Assembly: GCF_900583165.1 (NCBI RefSeq)
Contig: NZ_UTKY01000015.1
Coordinates: 28,967 to 92,966, forward strand
DNA from: Pseudomonas viridiflava
GTDB taxonomy: Bacteria > Pseudomonadota > Gammaproteobacteria > Pseudomonadales > Pseudomonadaceae
Direction: 5' to 3'
Length of the DNA: 64,000 bases
In this document: piece after piece, positions 43,163-53,743 of the stretch
How positions within the stretch are numbered: the stretch's first letter is position 1
How the letters are laid out: each line of letters begins with the position of its first letter
Notes under the pieces: generated by a model
The model's input: the letters and a program-made list of their open reading frames with translations, nothing else
Told to the model about the DNA's origin: nothing
Databases searched by the model: none
Translations under genes and position numbers: made by a program

Positions 43163-44272
43163 TTGATACGAAAACTGGTTGTACTGCTGCTGATCGGTCT
43201 GTTCTCGGCGGCTTTGCTGTTGGGCTATTCGGCCTGGAAGTTCGACTCTGCTTTGAAGCAGCCCTTGAACCTCACCGAGGAGCAATTGCTCGATGTTCCG
43301 GCAGGGGCGACCCCTACGGGGACATTCAATCGCCTGGAGGCTGACGGTGTGATCGACGGCGCCTTCTGGTTGCGCCTGTACTGGCGTTTTAACCTCGACG
43401 GCCAGCCGCTGCACAGTGGCGAATACCGCATGACCCCCGGCATGACTGCCCAGGGCCTGATCGGCCTGTGGCAGCGCGGTGAAGTGGTGCAATACAGCCT
43501 GACCCTGGTGGAAGGCTGGAATTTCCGTCAGGTGCGCTCAGCCTTGGCCAAGCATGAAAAAATTGTGCAAACCCTCTCGGGCCTCAGTGACAGCGAAGTC
43601 ATGGACAAGCTCGGTCATCCCGGTGTGTTTCCCGAAGGGCGGTTCTTCCCCGATACCTACCGCTTCGTGCGCGGTATGACCGATGTCGAGTTCCTGAAAA
43701 AGGCCTACAACCGTCTGGATGATGTACTTGCCCAAGAGTGGAGCAAACGCGCCGCCGACGCGCCGTACACCGAGCCCTATCAAGCGCTGATCATGGCCTC
43801 CCTGGTGGAGAAGGAAACCGGCGTACCCGAAGAGCGCGGGCAGATTGCCGGCGTATTTGTGCGCCGCCTCAAAATCGGCATGCTATTGCAGACCGACCCC
43901 ACGGTGATCTACGGTCTGGGTGAGCGTTACAACGGCAAGTTGACCCGCGCCCACCTCAAGGAAGCCAACCCCTACAACACCTATATGATTGCCGGCCTGC
44001 CGCCCACGCCGATTGCCATGGTCGGTCGCGAGGCCATTCACGCGGCATTGAACCCAGTGCCGGGCAGCAGCCTGTATTTCGTCGCCCGTGGCGATGGCAG
44101 CCATATTTTCTCTGATGATTTGGATGCGCATAATGCGGCCGTGCGTGAGTTTCAGCTCAAGCGCCGTGCCGATTACCGCTCCAGCCCGGCACCGGTGGTA
44201 AAACCTGCCGATGATGCGACCGCGCCAGCTGGACCTGCATCGGATGCGACCGCACCGCAAAGCCCGCAATGA
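43163..44272 (+). CDS. mltG: Endolytic murein transglycosylase MltG (YceG)
   Basis: 369 residues from a TTG at 43163, the only start that gives a short N-terminus before the membrane helix (LVVLLLIGLFSAALLLGYSAW). The periplasmic YceG domain has the catalytic Glu in SLVEKETGVPEER, PEGRFFPDTYRF and NPYNTYMIAGLPPTPI. It cuts nascent glycan strands and so limits their length. The last 30 residues are a Pro/Ala/Thr-rich tail. It overlaps no gene but is packed between pabC and tmk (19 bases), an operon. Confidence 0.92.
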   Translation: MIRKLVVLLLIGLFSAALLLGYSAWKFDSALKQPLNLTEEQLLDVPAGATPTGTFNRLEADGVIDGAFWLRLYWRFNLDGQPLHSGEYRMTPGMTAQGLIGLWQRGEVVQYSLTLVEGWNFRQVRSALAKHEKIVQTLSGLSDSEVMDKLGHPGVFPEGRFFPDTYRFVRGMTDVEFLKKAYNRLDDVLAQEWSKRAADAPYTEPYQALIMASLVEKETGVPEERGQIAGVFVRRLKIGMLLQTDPTVIYGLGERYNGKLTRAHLKEANPYNTYMIAGLPPTPIAMVGREAIHAALNPVPGSSLYFVARGDGSHIFSDDLDAHNAAVREFQLKRRADYRSSPAPVVKPADDATAPAGPASDATAPQSPQ

Positions 44273-44282
44273 CTCTGACTAA

Positions 44283-45906
<1,624 letters not shown>

Positions 45907-45969
45907 TTTTCGTGGCTGACGGGTGTATCGTTGGTCAGACACTTTCTGTGATTAAAGTCCTGAGTTCTT

Positions 45970-46755
45970 ATGCTTGTAGATTCCCATTGCCACCTCGATC
46001 GCCTCGACCTTTCCCAGCACGGCGGCTCTCTCGATGCTGCGCTTGAAGCCGCTCGTCAGCGCGGGGTAGGGCACTTCCTGTGCATCGGCGTCAGCGCTGA
46101 CAACGCCGCCGACGTCAAAGCCCTGGCTGAGCGTTATGCCGATGTGGATTGCTCGGTGGGTATCCACCCGCTGGACCTAAAGCCCGGCGAAGCCCCGGCC
46201 CTCGATTGGCTGCTGGGCGAACTCAACCACCCGCGCGTGGTGGCCATTGGCGAAACCGGCCTGGATTATCACTACGAGCCCGAAGCCGCCGAATTGCAGC
46301 AGGCCTCCTTCCGCCTGCACCTGCAAGCCGCCCAGCAGACCGGCAAACCGGTGATCGTTCACACCCGTGGTGCACGAGCCGACACCCTGGCCCTGTTGCG
46401 CGAGGCCGCGCTGCCGCAGGCCGGCGTGTTGCATTGCTTCACTGAAGACTGGGACATGGCCAAGGCGGCCCTCGACCTGGGGTTTTACATCTCCCTGTCG
46501 GGCATTGTCACCTTCCGCAATGCTGACGCGCTGCGTGATGTCGCGCGCCAAGTTCCAGCCGACCGCCTGTTGGTGGAAACCGACTCGCCGTACCTGGCGC
46601 CCATTCCTCATCGCGGCAAGCCAAATTTGCCGGAGTATGTGCGCGATGTAGCGGATTATCTGGCAATGCTGCGGGGTGAGTCGGTTGAGCGTTTTGCCGA
46701 GCAGACTACTGAGAATTTCAAGCGGCTGTTCCCGCTGGCCCACGTCGCTGGTTGA
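45970..46755 (+). CDS. tatD: TatD-family metal-dependent DNase
   Basis: 261 residues. The amidohydrolase-like metal ligands are clear: DSHCHLD at residues 3-9, GETGLDYHYEP near 93-103, VHTRGA near 129-134, HCFTED near 158-163 and ETDSPYLAP near 203-211. It is a 3'-5' exonuclease linked to DNA repair and turnover. It ends the rightward core block. Its 3' side is shared with the leftward RgsA RNA, whose terminator lies 18 bases beyond the stop. Confidence 0.95.
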   Translation: MLVDSHCHLDRLDLSQHGGSLDAALEAARQRGVGHFLCIGVSADNAADVKALAERYADVDCSVGIHPLDLKPGEAPALDWLLGELNHPRVVAIGETGLDYHYEPEAAELQQASFRLHLQAAQQTGKPVIVHTRGARADTLALLREAALPQAGVLHCFTEDWDMAKAALDLGFYISLSGIVTFRNADALRDVARQVPADRLLVETDSPYLAPIPHRGKPNLPEYVRDVADYLAMLRGESVERFAEQTTENFKRLFPLAHVAG

Positions 46756-46773
46756 CGTTGCCAAATCGCAGGC

Positions 46774-46891
46774 AAAAAAAACCCGGGTTCTGGGGGGTGA
46801 ATCCGGGTTAAGACCATTAGGAGTAAAACAAGGGTACGCGGTCCGTTGGTACCCAGGTCGGCGCGTCACTTGGGGGAGATGTCACGCCGAC
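46774..46891 (-). ncRNA. rgsA: Small regulatory RNA RgsA (P16), candidate
   Basis: On the minus strand an 11-bp GC hairpin (AACCCGGATTC-type stem with a G/C-rich loop region, 46780-46809) is followed by eight T, a strong terminator facing tatD. A CAATACT -10 element (46898-46904), close to the RpoS CTATACT form, predicts a start near 46891 and a transcript of about 118 nt. RgsA of Pseudomonas is an RpoS-dependent RNA of about 120 nt located between tatD and the neighbour of a TetR gene (PA2958.1). Position, size, promoter type and absence of an ORF all agree. The sequence was not aligned to Rfam. Confidence 0.75.
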
Positions 46892-46897
46892 AGTTCA

Positions 46898-46936
46898 AGT
46901 ATTGATCAGTATCTGATTCAGTCCAGTCGCGACTGG
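46898..46936 (-). promoter_or_regulatory. Promoter of RgsA with a 14-bp palindrome over the -35 region
   Basis: CAATACT on the minus strand is the -10. CCAGTCGCGACTGG, a perfect palindrome at 46923-46936, covers the place of the -35 element and may be an operator. I see no GacA-type TGTAAG-N6-CTTACA site. Confidence 0.5.
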
Positions 46937-47199
46937 TCGTTTTTTAAACAGATTTGGAATACGCGCGCTTCGCTTGAGTTCTCATTAAGCAGGTGCCAGT
47001 GTTAGTTGTTGCGTATTATTTCTGACTGATAACGGTAAAAACGTTGGCATATTGAAAGTTAAGTGCGTAGCGGGTTCACATAGACGTTGCTCAGCGACCA
47101 TTCAGTCTGGATAATCCCTCGCACCGGGTAAATCGTATCGCCTCGTATCCGTGGCCATGCGTAACCCTCCCTCTTTTCATCTCTGCAGACCTTTTCCTT

Positions 47200-47853
47200 A
47201 TGCAAAAAGAACCCCGTAAGGTCCGTGAGTTTCGCCGCCGTGAGCAGGAAATTCTCGACACCGCGCTGAAGTTGTTCCTCGAACAAGGTGAAGACAGCGT
47301 CACCGTCGAGATGATCGCGGATGCCGTGGGTATCGGCAAAGGCACGATCTACAAGCACTTCAAGTCCAAGGCCGAGATCTACCTGCGCCTGATGCTCGAC
47401 TACGAGCGTGACTTGAACGAGCTGCTGCATTCGGCCGATGTCGACAAGGACAAGGAAGCCCTGTCCCGCGCCTACTTTGAGTTCCGCATGCGTGACCCGC
47501 AGCGCTACCGCCTGTTCGACCGCCTGGAAGAGAAGGTGGTCAAGGGCCATCAGGTGCCGGAAATGGTCGAGGAGCTGCACAAGATCCGTGCCTCGAACTT
47601 CGAACGCCTGACCCTGCTGATCAAGGGTCGTATCAGTGAAGGCAAGCTCGAAGACGTACCGCCATACTTCCACTATTGCGCTGCCTGGGCGCTGGTGCAC
47701 GGTGCCGTGGCGCTGTACCACTCGCCGTTCTGGAGCAATGTGCTGGAAGATCAGGAAGGCTTTTTCCAGTTCCTGATGGATATTGGTGTGCGCATGGGCA
47801 ATAAGCGCAAGCACAGCAGCGATGCGCCACCTGCCGAAATCCCGGCCACCTGA
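47200..47853 (+). CDS. TetR-family regulator (PA2957-like)
   Basis: 217 residues. The N-terminal helix-turn-helix is typical (VEMIADAVGIGKGTIYKHFKSKAEIY, residues 38-63 in two parts) and the rest is a helical ligand-binding and dimer domain. Residues 5-20 are very basic. The same protein lies two genes from tatD in P. aeruginosa. TTTTCCTT precedes the ATG, so the ribosome site is poor. The ligand and targets are unknown. Confidence 0.88.
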   Translation: MQKEPRKVREFRRREQEILDTALKLFLEQGEDSVTVEMIADAVGIGKGTIYKHFKSKAEIYLRLMLDYERDLNELLHSADVDKDKEALSRAYFEFRMRDPQRYRLFDRLEEKVVKGHQVPEMVEELHKIRASNFERLTLLIKGRISEGKLEDVPPYFHYCAAWALVHGAVALYHSPFWSNVLEDQEGFFQFLMDIGVRMGNKRKHSSDAPPAEIPAT

Positions 47854-47968
47854 GGATTTACTGCCAGACGCAGTAGCCCAGGAATATACTCAGGCAAGGA
47901 TGCTTGCTAAAAGTTGATTTATAGGTCAGCTTTTAGCGCGCCCCACCTATCCTCTGCCGGAGTGATCC

Positions 47969-48937
47969 ATGATCGTTGATCGTCAAGGCAGGCGTTTTCG
48001 CAATTTGCGGATCAGCCTGACCTCAGCCTGCAATTATGCGTGTACCTACTGCGTGCCCAATGGCAAGCGGTTGGTGGCTGCCCAGGACGAACTCTCTGCC
48101 GAGGCCATGGCCCGTGGCGTGGCGTATCTCATTGAGGCGGCCGGTATCGATCGCCTGCGCATCACTGGCGGTGAGCCGCTGGTCAGCCCCAAGTTGGAAG
48201 CCTTCATGGGCGCAGTCGGGCAGATGGGGCTCAGTGATATCAGCCTGACCACTAACGGCCAATTGCTAGCTCGCAAATTGCCGCTGCTGGTGGACGCCGG
48301 TATCAAGCGCATCAACGTGTCCCTCGACACGCTGGACGCCGACGCCTTCCGCAGCATTGCCCGTGGCGGCGACCTGGCCACCGTGCTCGACGGTATGGAC
48401 CAGGCGCGCGCCGCCGGCATCAAGATCAAAGTCAATATGGTGCCCCTGCGCGGCCAGAACCTGGACCAGGTAATGCCCCTGCTGGACTACTGTCTTGAAC
48501 GTGGCTACGAATTGCGCTTTATCGAACTGATGCGCATGGGCCACCTGGCCAAGGACTCCAACGCGTTTTTGCAGCAATTTGTCAGCCTGCAGCAACTGCT
48601 CAGCCTGATCGGAGAACATCACGAATACCTGCAGGCCAATGCGCCAGTGGATGCCACCGCCGTGCGCTACGAAGTGCCGGGCAAAGGTTTCTTTGGTGTG
48701 ATTGCCAATGAGAGCGTGCCGTTCTGCCGGACCTGTTCGCGGCTGCGGTTGTCGTCCACGGGCTGGCTGCATGGCTGTTTGTCGTCGAGCAATCGTCATT
48801 ACGTGGGTGACCTGCTGGATCTACCGCGCCACCAGGCGTTGCCGGCGTTGCAAGGCCTGTTGGTGAAAGCCTTGGGTGACAAGCAGGAAGTCGCTTTCTC
48901 GGGGGGCGCCACCATCATGAAGATCATCGGCGGCTGA
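47969..48937 (+). CDS. moaA: GTP 3',8-cyclase MoaA
   Basis: 322 residues. Radical-SAM cluster CNYACTYC at residues 21-28, the SAM-binding GGEPL near 69-73, a second 4Fe-4S site CRTCSRLRLSSTGWLHGC (Cys-x2-Cys-x13-Cys) and the C-terminal double glycine, which inserts into the active site. It makes the first intermediate of molybdenum cofactor synthesis from GTP. No other moa gene is near, but xdhC and mocA-like genes lie 19 kb away in the window. Confidence 0.93.
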   Translation: MIVDRQGRRFRNLRISLTSACNYACTYCVPNGKRLVAAQDELSAEAMARGVAYLIEAAGIDRLRITGGEPLVSPKLEAFMGAVGQMGLSDISLTTNGQLLARKLPLLVDAGIKRINVSLDTLDADAFRSIARGGDLATVLDGMDQARAAGIKIKVNMVPLRGQNLDQVMPLLDYCLERGYELRFIELMRMGHLAKDSNAFLQQFVSLQQLLSLIGEHHEYLQANAPVDATAVRYEVPGKGFFGVIANESVPFCRTCSRLRLSSTGWLHGCLSSSNRHYVGDLLDLPRHQALPALQGLLVKALGDKQEVAFSGGATIMKIIGG

Positions 48938-48966
48938 CTTGGTCTGAGCGACAACACAAATCCCCT

Positions 48967-49053
48967 GTGGGAGGGGGCTTGCCCCCGATAGCGGTGTATC
49001 AGCCAGCTAATTCAGAGCTGACCCACCGCAATCGGGGGCAAGCCCCCTCCCAC
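48967..49053. repeat. REPIN after moaA
   Basis: Arms GTGGGAGGGGGCTTGCCCCC and inverse, with GATAGCGG/CCGCAATC cores, 29 bases past the moaA stop. Confidence 0.9.
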
Positions 49054-49141
49054 ATTTGACTTTCTGCGCCTTCAAATGGCGCGGATTCTGCATCACACGC
49101 CCATTCGCCGGTTTTCCGTCACCGGCTTCTGGAGGATTAGG

Positions 49142-49747
49142 ATGCGTAGTCTGGTGTTGTTGCTGGCGTCATTGACGCTGAGTGGTTGCATGACCGTCAG
49201 CGATATGGCCGAAGGCACCCGTTATCAGATGAGTGACGCCGGGTTGCTGGACCACAGTGACACTCGCCGTACCAATTCGGTTCGCGTGCAGCCGGACTCC
49301 TTTATCTTCATCGCCCAGGGCGCCTTCGTGCCGCCGGGTAGCGCCTATCCGCGGCCAAACGTGGTGGCTGAAGAAGCCTTCAACGGTTTCGTCGAATACT
49401 TCCCCATGGTGCGCCGTGCCCGTCAGGCTGAAGGCCTGGAGCAGGCCATGGCTGAGGCTCGCGGCGCGGGTGCGCATTATTTGCTGTATTGCCGCTTTGC
49501 GGCAGCCGATGACCGCATCGGCAACGCCGACGAATGGGCTGACCAGGAAGCCCTCGACCGCCTCGGCTTGGACACCAGTGTGATTCAGGTCATGCTGATC
49601 GAGACCAGCACCCAGTATTTGATTGATACTGTGCGCATTCGCAATCGTGGCGGTTTACTGACGTTTCACGACAACCGGCCACAAGACTTGATCGCTCGAC
49701 CCCTCGCGCAATACGCACGGAGCCTGCTGGGCATGAGTGATCAGTAA
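49142..49747 (+). CDS. Lipoprotein of the DUF4823 type
   Basis: 201 residues from the ATG at 49142 with GGAGGATTAG upstream. A short signal peptide ends in the lipobox LTLSGC, so Cys16 would be lipidated; the next residue is Met, not Asp, which favours sorting to the outer membrane. The mature part (ARGAGAHYLLYCRFAAADDRI and VIQVMLIETSTQYLIDTV) matches conserved Pseudomonas lipoproteins of unknown role. The DUF1285 gene follows after 16 bases, so the two are probably an operon. Confidence 0.8.
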   Translation: MRSLVLLLASLTLSGCMTVSDMAEGTRYQMSDAGLLDHSDTRRTNSVRVQPDSFIFIAQGAFVPPGSAYPRPNVVAEEAFNGFVEYFPMVRRARQAEGLEQAMAEARGAGAHYLLYCRFAAADDRIGNADEWADQEALDRLGLDTSVIQVMLIETSTQYLIDTVRIRNRGGLLTFHDNRPQDLIARPLAQYARSLLGMSDQ

Positions 49748-49763
49748 TCCCAAGGAGAGCCCC

Positions 49764-50324
49764 ATGACCGATTCAGCCCAGGCCAATGATCTGTTGGCCC
49801 AACTGCCCAAGGGCAAGGGGCCGGCGCCGGTTCACCTGTGGAACCCGGATTTCTGCGGCAACATCGACATGCGCATCGCCCGCGACGGCACTTGGTTCTA
49901 CCAGGGCACGCCCATTGGGCGTAAGCCGATGGTCAAGTTGTTCTCCAATATCATTCGCCGCGATGGTGATGATTACTTTCTGATCACTCCCGTCGAAAAA
50001 GTGGGCATCACGGTCGAAGATGCGCCATTTGTTGCCATCACTCTGGAGGTGGAGGGGGAGGGTGAACACCAACTGCTGCGCTTTACCACCAACGTCGATG
50101 ACCCGATTGAAGCCGGCCTGGAGCATCCGCTGCGGGTGTTGATCGACCCGGTCACTCAAGAACCGTCCCCCTATCTGCGGGTGCGCACCAACCTTGAAGC
50201 CCTTGTACACCGCAACGTGTTCTACCAACTGGTGGAGCTGGCGGTGAGCCGCCCGATCAACGGTCAGAACTGGCTCGGCGTCTGGAGTGGTGGGGAATTC
50301 TTTCGTATTGGCCTGGAGCCCTGA
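49764..50324 (+). CDS. DUF1285 protein
   Basis: 186 residues with CAAGGAGAG before the ATG. WNPDFCGNIDMRIARDGTW and YQGTPIGRKPMVKLFSNIIRRD are the DUF1285 signature; the rest is a mostly beta domain and contains no signal peptide. Function is unknown; a structure of a Pseudomonas or Shewanella member is known but no activity. It lies in one unit with the upstream lipoprotein. Confidence 0.85.
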   Translation: MTDSAQANDLLAQLPKGKGPAPVHLWNPDFCGNIDMRIARDGTWFYQGTPIGRKPMVKLFSNIIRRDGDDYFLITPVEKVGITVEDAPFVAITLEVEGEGEHQLLRFTTNVDDPIEAGLEHPLRVLIDPVTQEPSPYLRVRTNLEALVHRNVFYQLVELAVSRPINGQNWLGVWSGGEFFRIGLEP

Positions 50325-50394
50325 GGTCGGTTTTTTCATTCCGCTGAAATAATTCGCTTGCTGCAAACGTCTGCTTTCGGTTATCAATTTGTAC

Positions 50395-51108
50395 ATGATT
50401 AGACATGTTCGATTTGATAAGAAAAAACGCGTCGTCGATGAGCTTATCCGCCGTATCGAGGGTGGGGTGATGGTCGACGGTTTCCTGCTGCCGGGCGAGC
50501 ATCAATTGGCCGAAGAGTTTGCCGTCAGTCGCGGCACCCTGCGTGAAGCCCTGGCTGAACTCAAGCGGCGCAATTACATCGCGACTCAAAGCGGCGTCGG
50601 CTCCATCGTCACCTTTGACGGCATGGCGCTCGACCAGCGCAGCGGTTGGGCGCAGGCCCTGGCCGACTCCGGCGCTCTGGTGAACACCGATATCCTGCGC
50701 TTGCAGGCGGTGACCCGCCCGGACTTGTTCAGCCGTTTTGGCAGCGACCAATTTATCGCCCTCGACCGTCGCCGGCGCACGCCCGATGGCACGGCCGTGT
50801 CCCTGGAACGTTCGCTAATGCCTGCTTGCGGCGGCCTGGAAAGCCTGCCGGAGGTAGGTTTGATCGATCATTCGCTGACCATCACCCTGGCCGCCTACGG
50901 CTACGTGGGGGCTGAAGGCGACCAATGGATCGGCGCCGAACCTCTTAGCGACGAAGATGCCGTGCTGCTCGGTCGTCCAGCGGGCACGGTATTTCTCAAG
51001 GCCTCGCGTACCACCTACGACCGTCGCGAGCGTTTCATGGAGCACGTCGAAAGCTGGCTCGACCCTCTGCACTTTCGCCTGCATCTCCAGTTTGGGAGTT
51101 TGAAATGA
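50395..51108 (+). CDS. GntR-family (HutC/UTRA) regulator
   Basis: 237 residues from the ATG at 50395 (a TTG two codons earlier is the alternative). An N-terminal winged helix (RRIEGGVMVDGFLLPGEHQLAEEFAVSRGTLREALAEL in three pieces, residues 16-53) is followed by a UTRA effector-binding domain (about 75-230). Its end overlaps the start of the glycohydrolase gene by four bases, so it regulates its own operon. The order regulator, glycohydrolase, permease, kinase mirrors E. coli yegW and yegTUV. The effector is probably a nucleoside or its phosphate. Confidence 0.88.
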   Translation: MIRHVRFDKKKRVVDELIRRIEGGVMVDGFLLPGEHQLAEEFAVSRGTLREALAELKRRNYIATQSGVGSIVTFDGMALDQRSGWAQALADSGALVNTDILRLQAVTRPDLFSRFGSDQFIALDRRRRTPDGTAVSLERSLMPACGGLESLPEVGLIDHSLTITLAAYGYVGAEGDQWIGAEPLSDEDAVLLGRPAGTVFLKASRTTYDRRERFMEHVESWLDPLHFRLHLQFGSLK

Positions 51109-52106
51109 CCGCGCTCAGCCGCGCCCTCGGCGCTTTTTACGGCCTGGCTCTGGGCGATGCCCTGGGCATGCCTACCCAGTCGCTGAGCCGCGAGCAAGTC
51201 CGTGAACGCTTCGGCGCCATCACTGCATTGGAAGACGCCGGGGCCGACCAGCCCATCGCACCCAACATGCCGGCCGGCTCCATTACCGATGACACCGAAC
51301 AGGCGATCCTGGTCGGTGAATTGCTAGTGGACGGCCAGGGCCTTATCGAACCCACCGTGCTCGCCCAACGCTTGATCGACTGGGAAGCCGTGATGCGCGC
51401 CAAGGGCTCCCAGGATTTGCTCGGGCCGTCGACCAAGCGTGCCATCGACATGATCCTTGCCGGCCACACGCCAGAAGAATCCGGGCGTTATGGCACCACC
51501 AACGGCGCTGCCATGCGTATCACCCCCGTTGGCATTGCCGCCGACGTCAACGACCCCACGCAATTTATCCAGGCGGTGATTCAGGCCTGCCAGGTCACTC
51601 ATAACACGACACTGGGCATCTCCAGCGCAGCGGCAGTGGCGGCGGTGGTGTCGGCGGGCATCAACGGTGCGGACTTGGGCGAAGCCCTCAACATCGGCAC
51701 TCAGATCGCCCGGCAGGCCGAAGGCCATGGCCATTGGATTGCCGGCGGGCGCATGTCCACCCGTATCAGTTGGGCGCGCACCTTGAGTGTGGGCAGTGGC
51801 GACACAGCCCTGTTCGCAGACCTGCTGTACGAATTGATCGGCACCTCCGTCGCGTCCCAGGAATCGGTGGTGGTGTCGTTTGCCCTGGCCCAGCAAGTGG
51901 CGGTGGGTGATATGAATGCGTTCGAAGCGCTGTGCCTGGCCGCGAGCCTGGGCGGCGATACCGACACCATCGCCGCGATTCTGGGTGCGATGCTGGGTGC
52001 CTGCCTGGGCATGCAGTGCTGGCCCGAGGCGATGGTCGAGCAGGTCAAGCGGGTCAATGGTTTGGATCTGCAGCCGCTGGTTCAAGGGTTGCTCGCATTG
52101 CGCTGA
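51105..52106 (+). CDS. ADP-ribosylglycohydrolase family protein (YegU-like)
   Basis: 333 residues with an ATGA overlap with the regulator. GSITDDTEQA near residue 57 and LGGDTDTIAAILGA near 282 are the Mg-binding aspartate motifs of the DraG/ARH family, and GDALGMP near 18 is the family start. Members cut N-glycosidic bonds to ADP-ribose, and some cut other N-ribosides. With a PfkB kinase and a nucleobase-type permease in the same operon, hydrolysis of an imported nucleoside or its phosphate is more plausible than protein de-ADP-ribosylation. No activity can be proved from the sequence. Confidence 0.88.
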   Translation: MTALSRALGAFYGLALGDALGMPTQSLSREQVRERFGAITALEDAGADQPIAPNMPAGSITDDTEQAILVGELLVDGQGLIEPTVLAQRLIDWEAVMRAKGSQDLLGPSTKRAIDMILAGHTPEESGRYGTTNGAAMRITPVGIAADVNDPTQFIQAVIQACQVTHNTTLGISSAAAVAAVVSAGINGADLGEALNIGTQIARQAEGHGHWIAGGRMSTRISWARTLSVGSGDTALFADLLYELIGTSVASQESVVVSFALAQQVAVGDMNAFEALCLAASLGGDTDTIAAILGAMLGACLGMQCWPEAMVEQVKRVNGLDLQPLVQGLLALR

Positions 52107-52123
52107 ACACCACGGGTCAAAAT

Positions 52124-52210
52124 GTGGGAGGGGGCTTGCCCCCGATAGCGGTTTTCCAGGTGTTGTATCAGTGACTGGTACACCGCCATCGGGAGCAAGC
52201 CCCCTCCCAC
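52124..52210. repeat. REPIN inside the catabolic operon
   Basis: Arms GTGGGAGGGGGCTTGCCCCC and an inverse of the CTCCC subtype (the two arms differ). It lies between the glycohydrolase and permease genes, so it could lower read-through between them. Confidence 0.88.
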
Positions 52211-52276
52211 ATTTGACCGAGTTGAATGAAATATTTGCCACAACCACAACAATATTGGCACCAGGAGCACCCCCTC

Positions 52277-53743
52277 ATGAGCAACACCTCTTCCGGCCAA
52301 AGCGCCGGGCAATTGGAAACACGTGGCATCGAGCCGGTCCCTGAAGGCGAGTGCAATGGCCATCCGCTGCAACTGTTCTGGGTGTGGTTCGCGGCGAATA
52401 TCAGCATCCTTGGCCTGCCGTTGGGTGCAACGCTGGTGGCGTTTCGTGGGCTGGCCATCTGGCAGGCAATCATCGTGGCGATCCTCGGCGCCGCCGGTTC
52501 GTTCGCGGTGGTGGGCATCATCTCCATCGCCGGTCGCCGTGGCCGTGCGCCGAGCCTGACCCTGTCGCGTGCCATCTTCGGCGTGCGCGGCAATATCGGG
52601 CCAACGCTGGTGTCGCTGATGTCACGCCTGGGCTGGGAGACGGTCAACACCACGACCGCCGCGTTCGTACTGTTATCGTTGTGTTCGATCCTGTTCGGCA
52701 CTGCGGTCGAGGCCAAAAGCGCGCCGGTGCTGACACTGCTATTTATCGCCATCTTCGTGCTGCTGACCCTGTCGGTATCCGGCCTTGGCCATGCCACCTT
52801 GCTGGTGATCCAGAAGTGGGCAACCTACGTGTTTGGCGGCCTGAACATTTTGGTGGGTGGCTTCCTCTGCGCCACCATTGATTGGAGCGCAGTGTTCAAC
52901 GCCACGCCGGCACCGCTGAGCGCGATGATCATCGGCGTCGGCACCATGGCCGCCGGTACCGGCATCGGCTGGGCCAACGCGGGGGCTGATATGTCGCGCT
53001 ACCAGCACCGCAGCGTCAAGGCCGTGCGCCTGGTGGCATCGGCCGCGTTCGGTGCGGGCATTCCGCTGGTGTTGTTGATCACCCTCGGCGGCCTGCTGTC
53101 GGTGGGCAACAACGACCTAGCCTCGGCCACCGATCCGATCATTGCGATTCGCGACATGCTGCCGACCTGGATGGCGGTGCCCTACCTGATCACTGCGTTT
53201 GGCGGGCTGCTGCTGTCGAATAACCTGTCGGTGTACTCCGCCGGCCTCACCACCTTGACCCTGGGCCTTAAGGTCAAGCGCGTGCACGCGGTGATCGTCG
53301 ACATCGTGGCGATCTTCGCCGGTTCCATCTACTTCATGCTGATCGCCGACAGCTTCTACGGCCCGTTCATCACCTTCATCTCGCTGTTGGCCGTGCCGAT
53401 TACCGCGTGGGTTGGCATCTTCGTGGTCGACTTGATCCACCGTCACTACTACAGCCCCACCGACCTGCTGGACGTCAGCCCAAGCAGCGCCTACTGGTAT
53501 CGCGGTGGTGTGGAGTGGCGCGCGTTCGGTGCTTGGGCCGTGGCGATCGTACTGGGTTTCAGCTTCACCACCATCGGCACTACGGCCGAGAACATCTGGT
53601 TCGCCGGGCCATTGTCCGACTCCTGGTTGGGCCATAACGGTCTGGGTTGGATCGTCACCTTCCTGGTTGCCGGTGGGATTTATGCAGTACTGGGCGGCGC
53701 AACTGACCGCCGCCCGGCTTTGGTAGAGAGTCATCATGTCTAG
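52277..53743 (+). CDS. NCS1-family purine/cytosine-type permease
   Basis: 488 residues from the ATG at 52277 with CAGGAG upstream; about twelve membrane helices. GRRGRAPSLTLSRAIFGVRGN and GIGWANAGADMSRYQ are NCS1 (CodB-like) motifs, which take up nucleobases, nucleosides or related compounds with protons. In E. coli the equivalent place is taken by the NHS-type YegT, a different family, so this is a transporter swap in an otherwise similar gene set. The kinase gene starts eight bases before its stop. Confidence 0.92.
   Translation: MSNTSSGQSAGQLETRGIEPVPEGECNGHPLQLFWVWFAANISILGLPLGATLVAFRGLAIWQAIIVAILGAAGSFAVVGIISIAGRRGRAPSLTLSRAIFGVRGNIGPTLVSLMSRLGWETVNTTTAAFVLLSLCSILFGTAVEAKSAPVLTLLFIAIFVLLTLSVSGLGHATLLVIQKWATYVFGGLNILVGGFLCATIDWSAVFNATPAPLSAMIIGVGTMAAGTGIGWANAGADMSRYQHRSVKAVRLVASAAFGAGIPLVLLITLGGLLSVGNNDLASATDPIIAIRDMLPTWMAVPYLITAFGGLLLSNNLSVYSAGLTTLTLGLKVKRVHAVIVDIVAIFAGSIYFMLIADSFYGPFITFISLLAVPITAWVGIFVVDLIHRHYYSPTDLLDVSPSSAYWYRGGVEWRAFGAWAVAIVLGFSFTTIGTTAENIWFAGPLSDSWLGHNGLGWIVTFLVAGGIYAVLGGATDRRPALVESHHV

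Noticed and set aside
46898..47060. GacA upstream activating site for RgsA
   Set aside because: No TGTAAG-N6-CTTACA pattern was found; indirect Gac control through RpoS would not need one.
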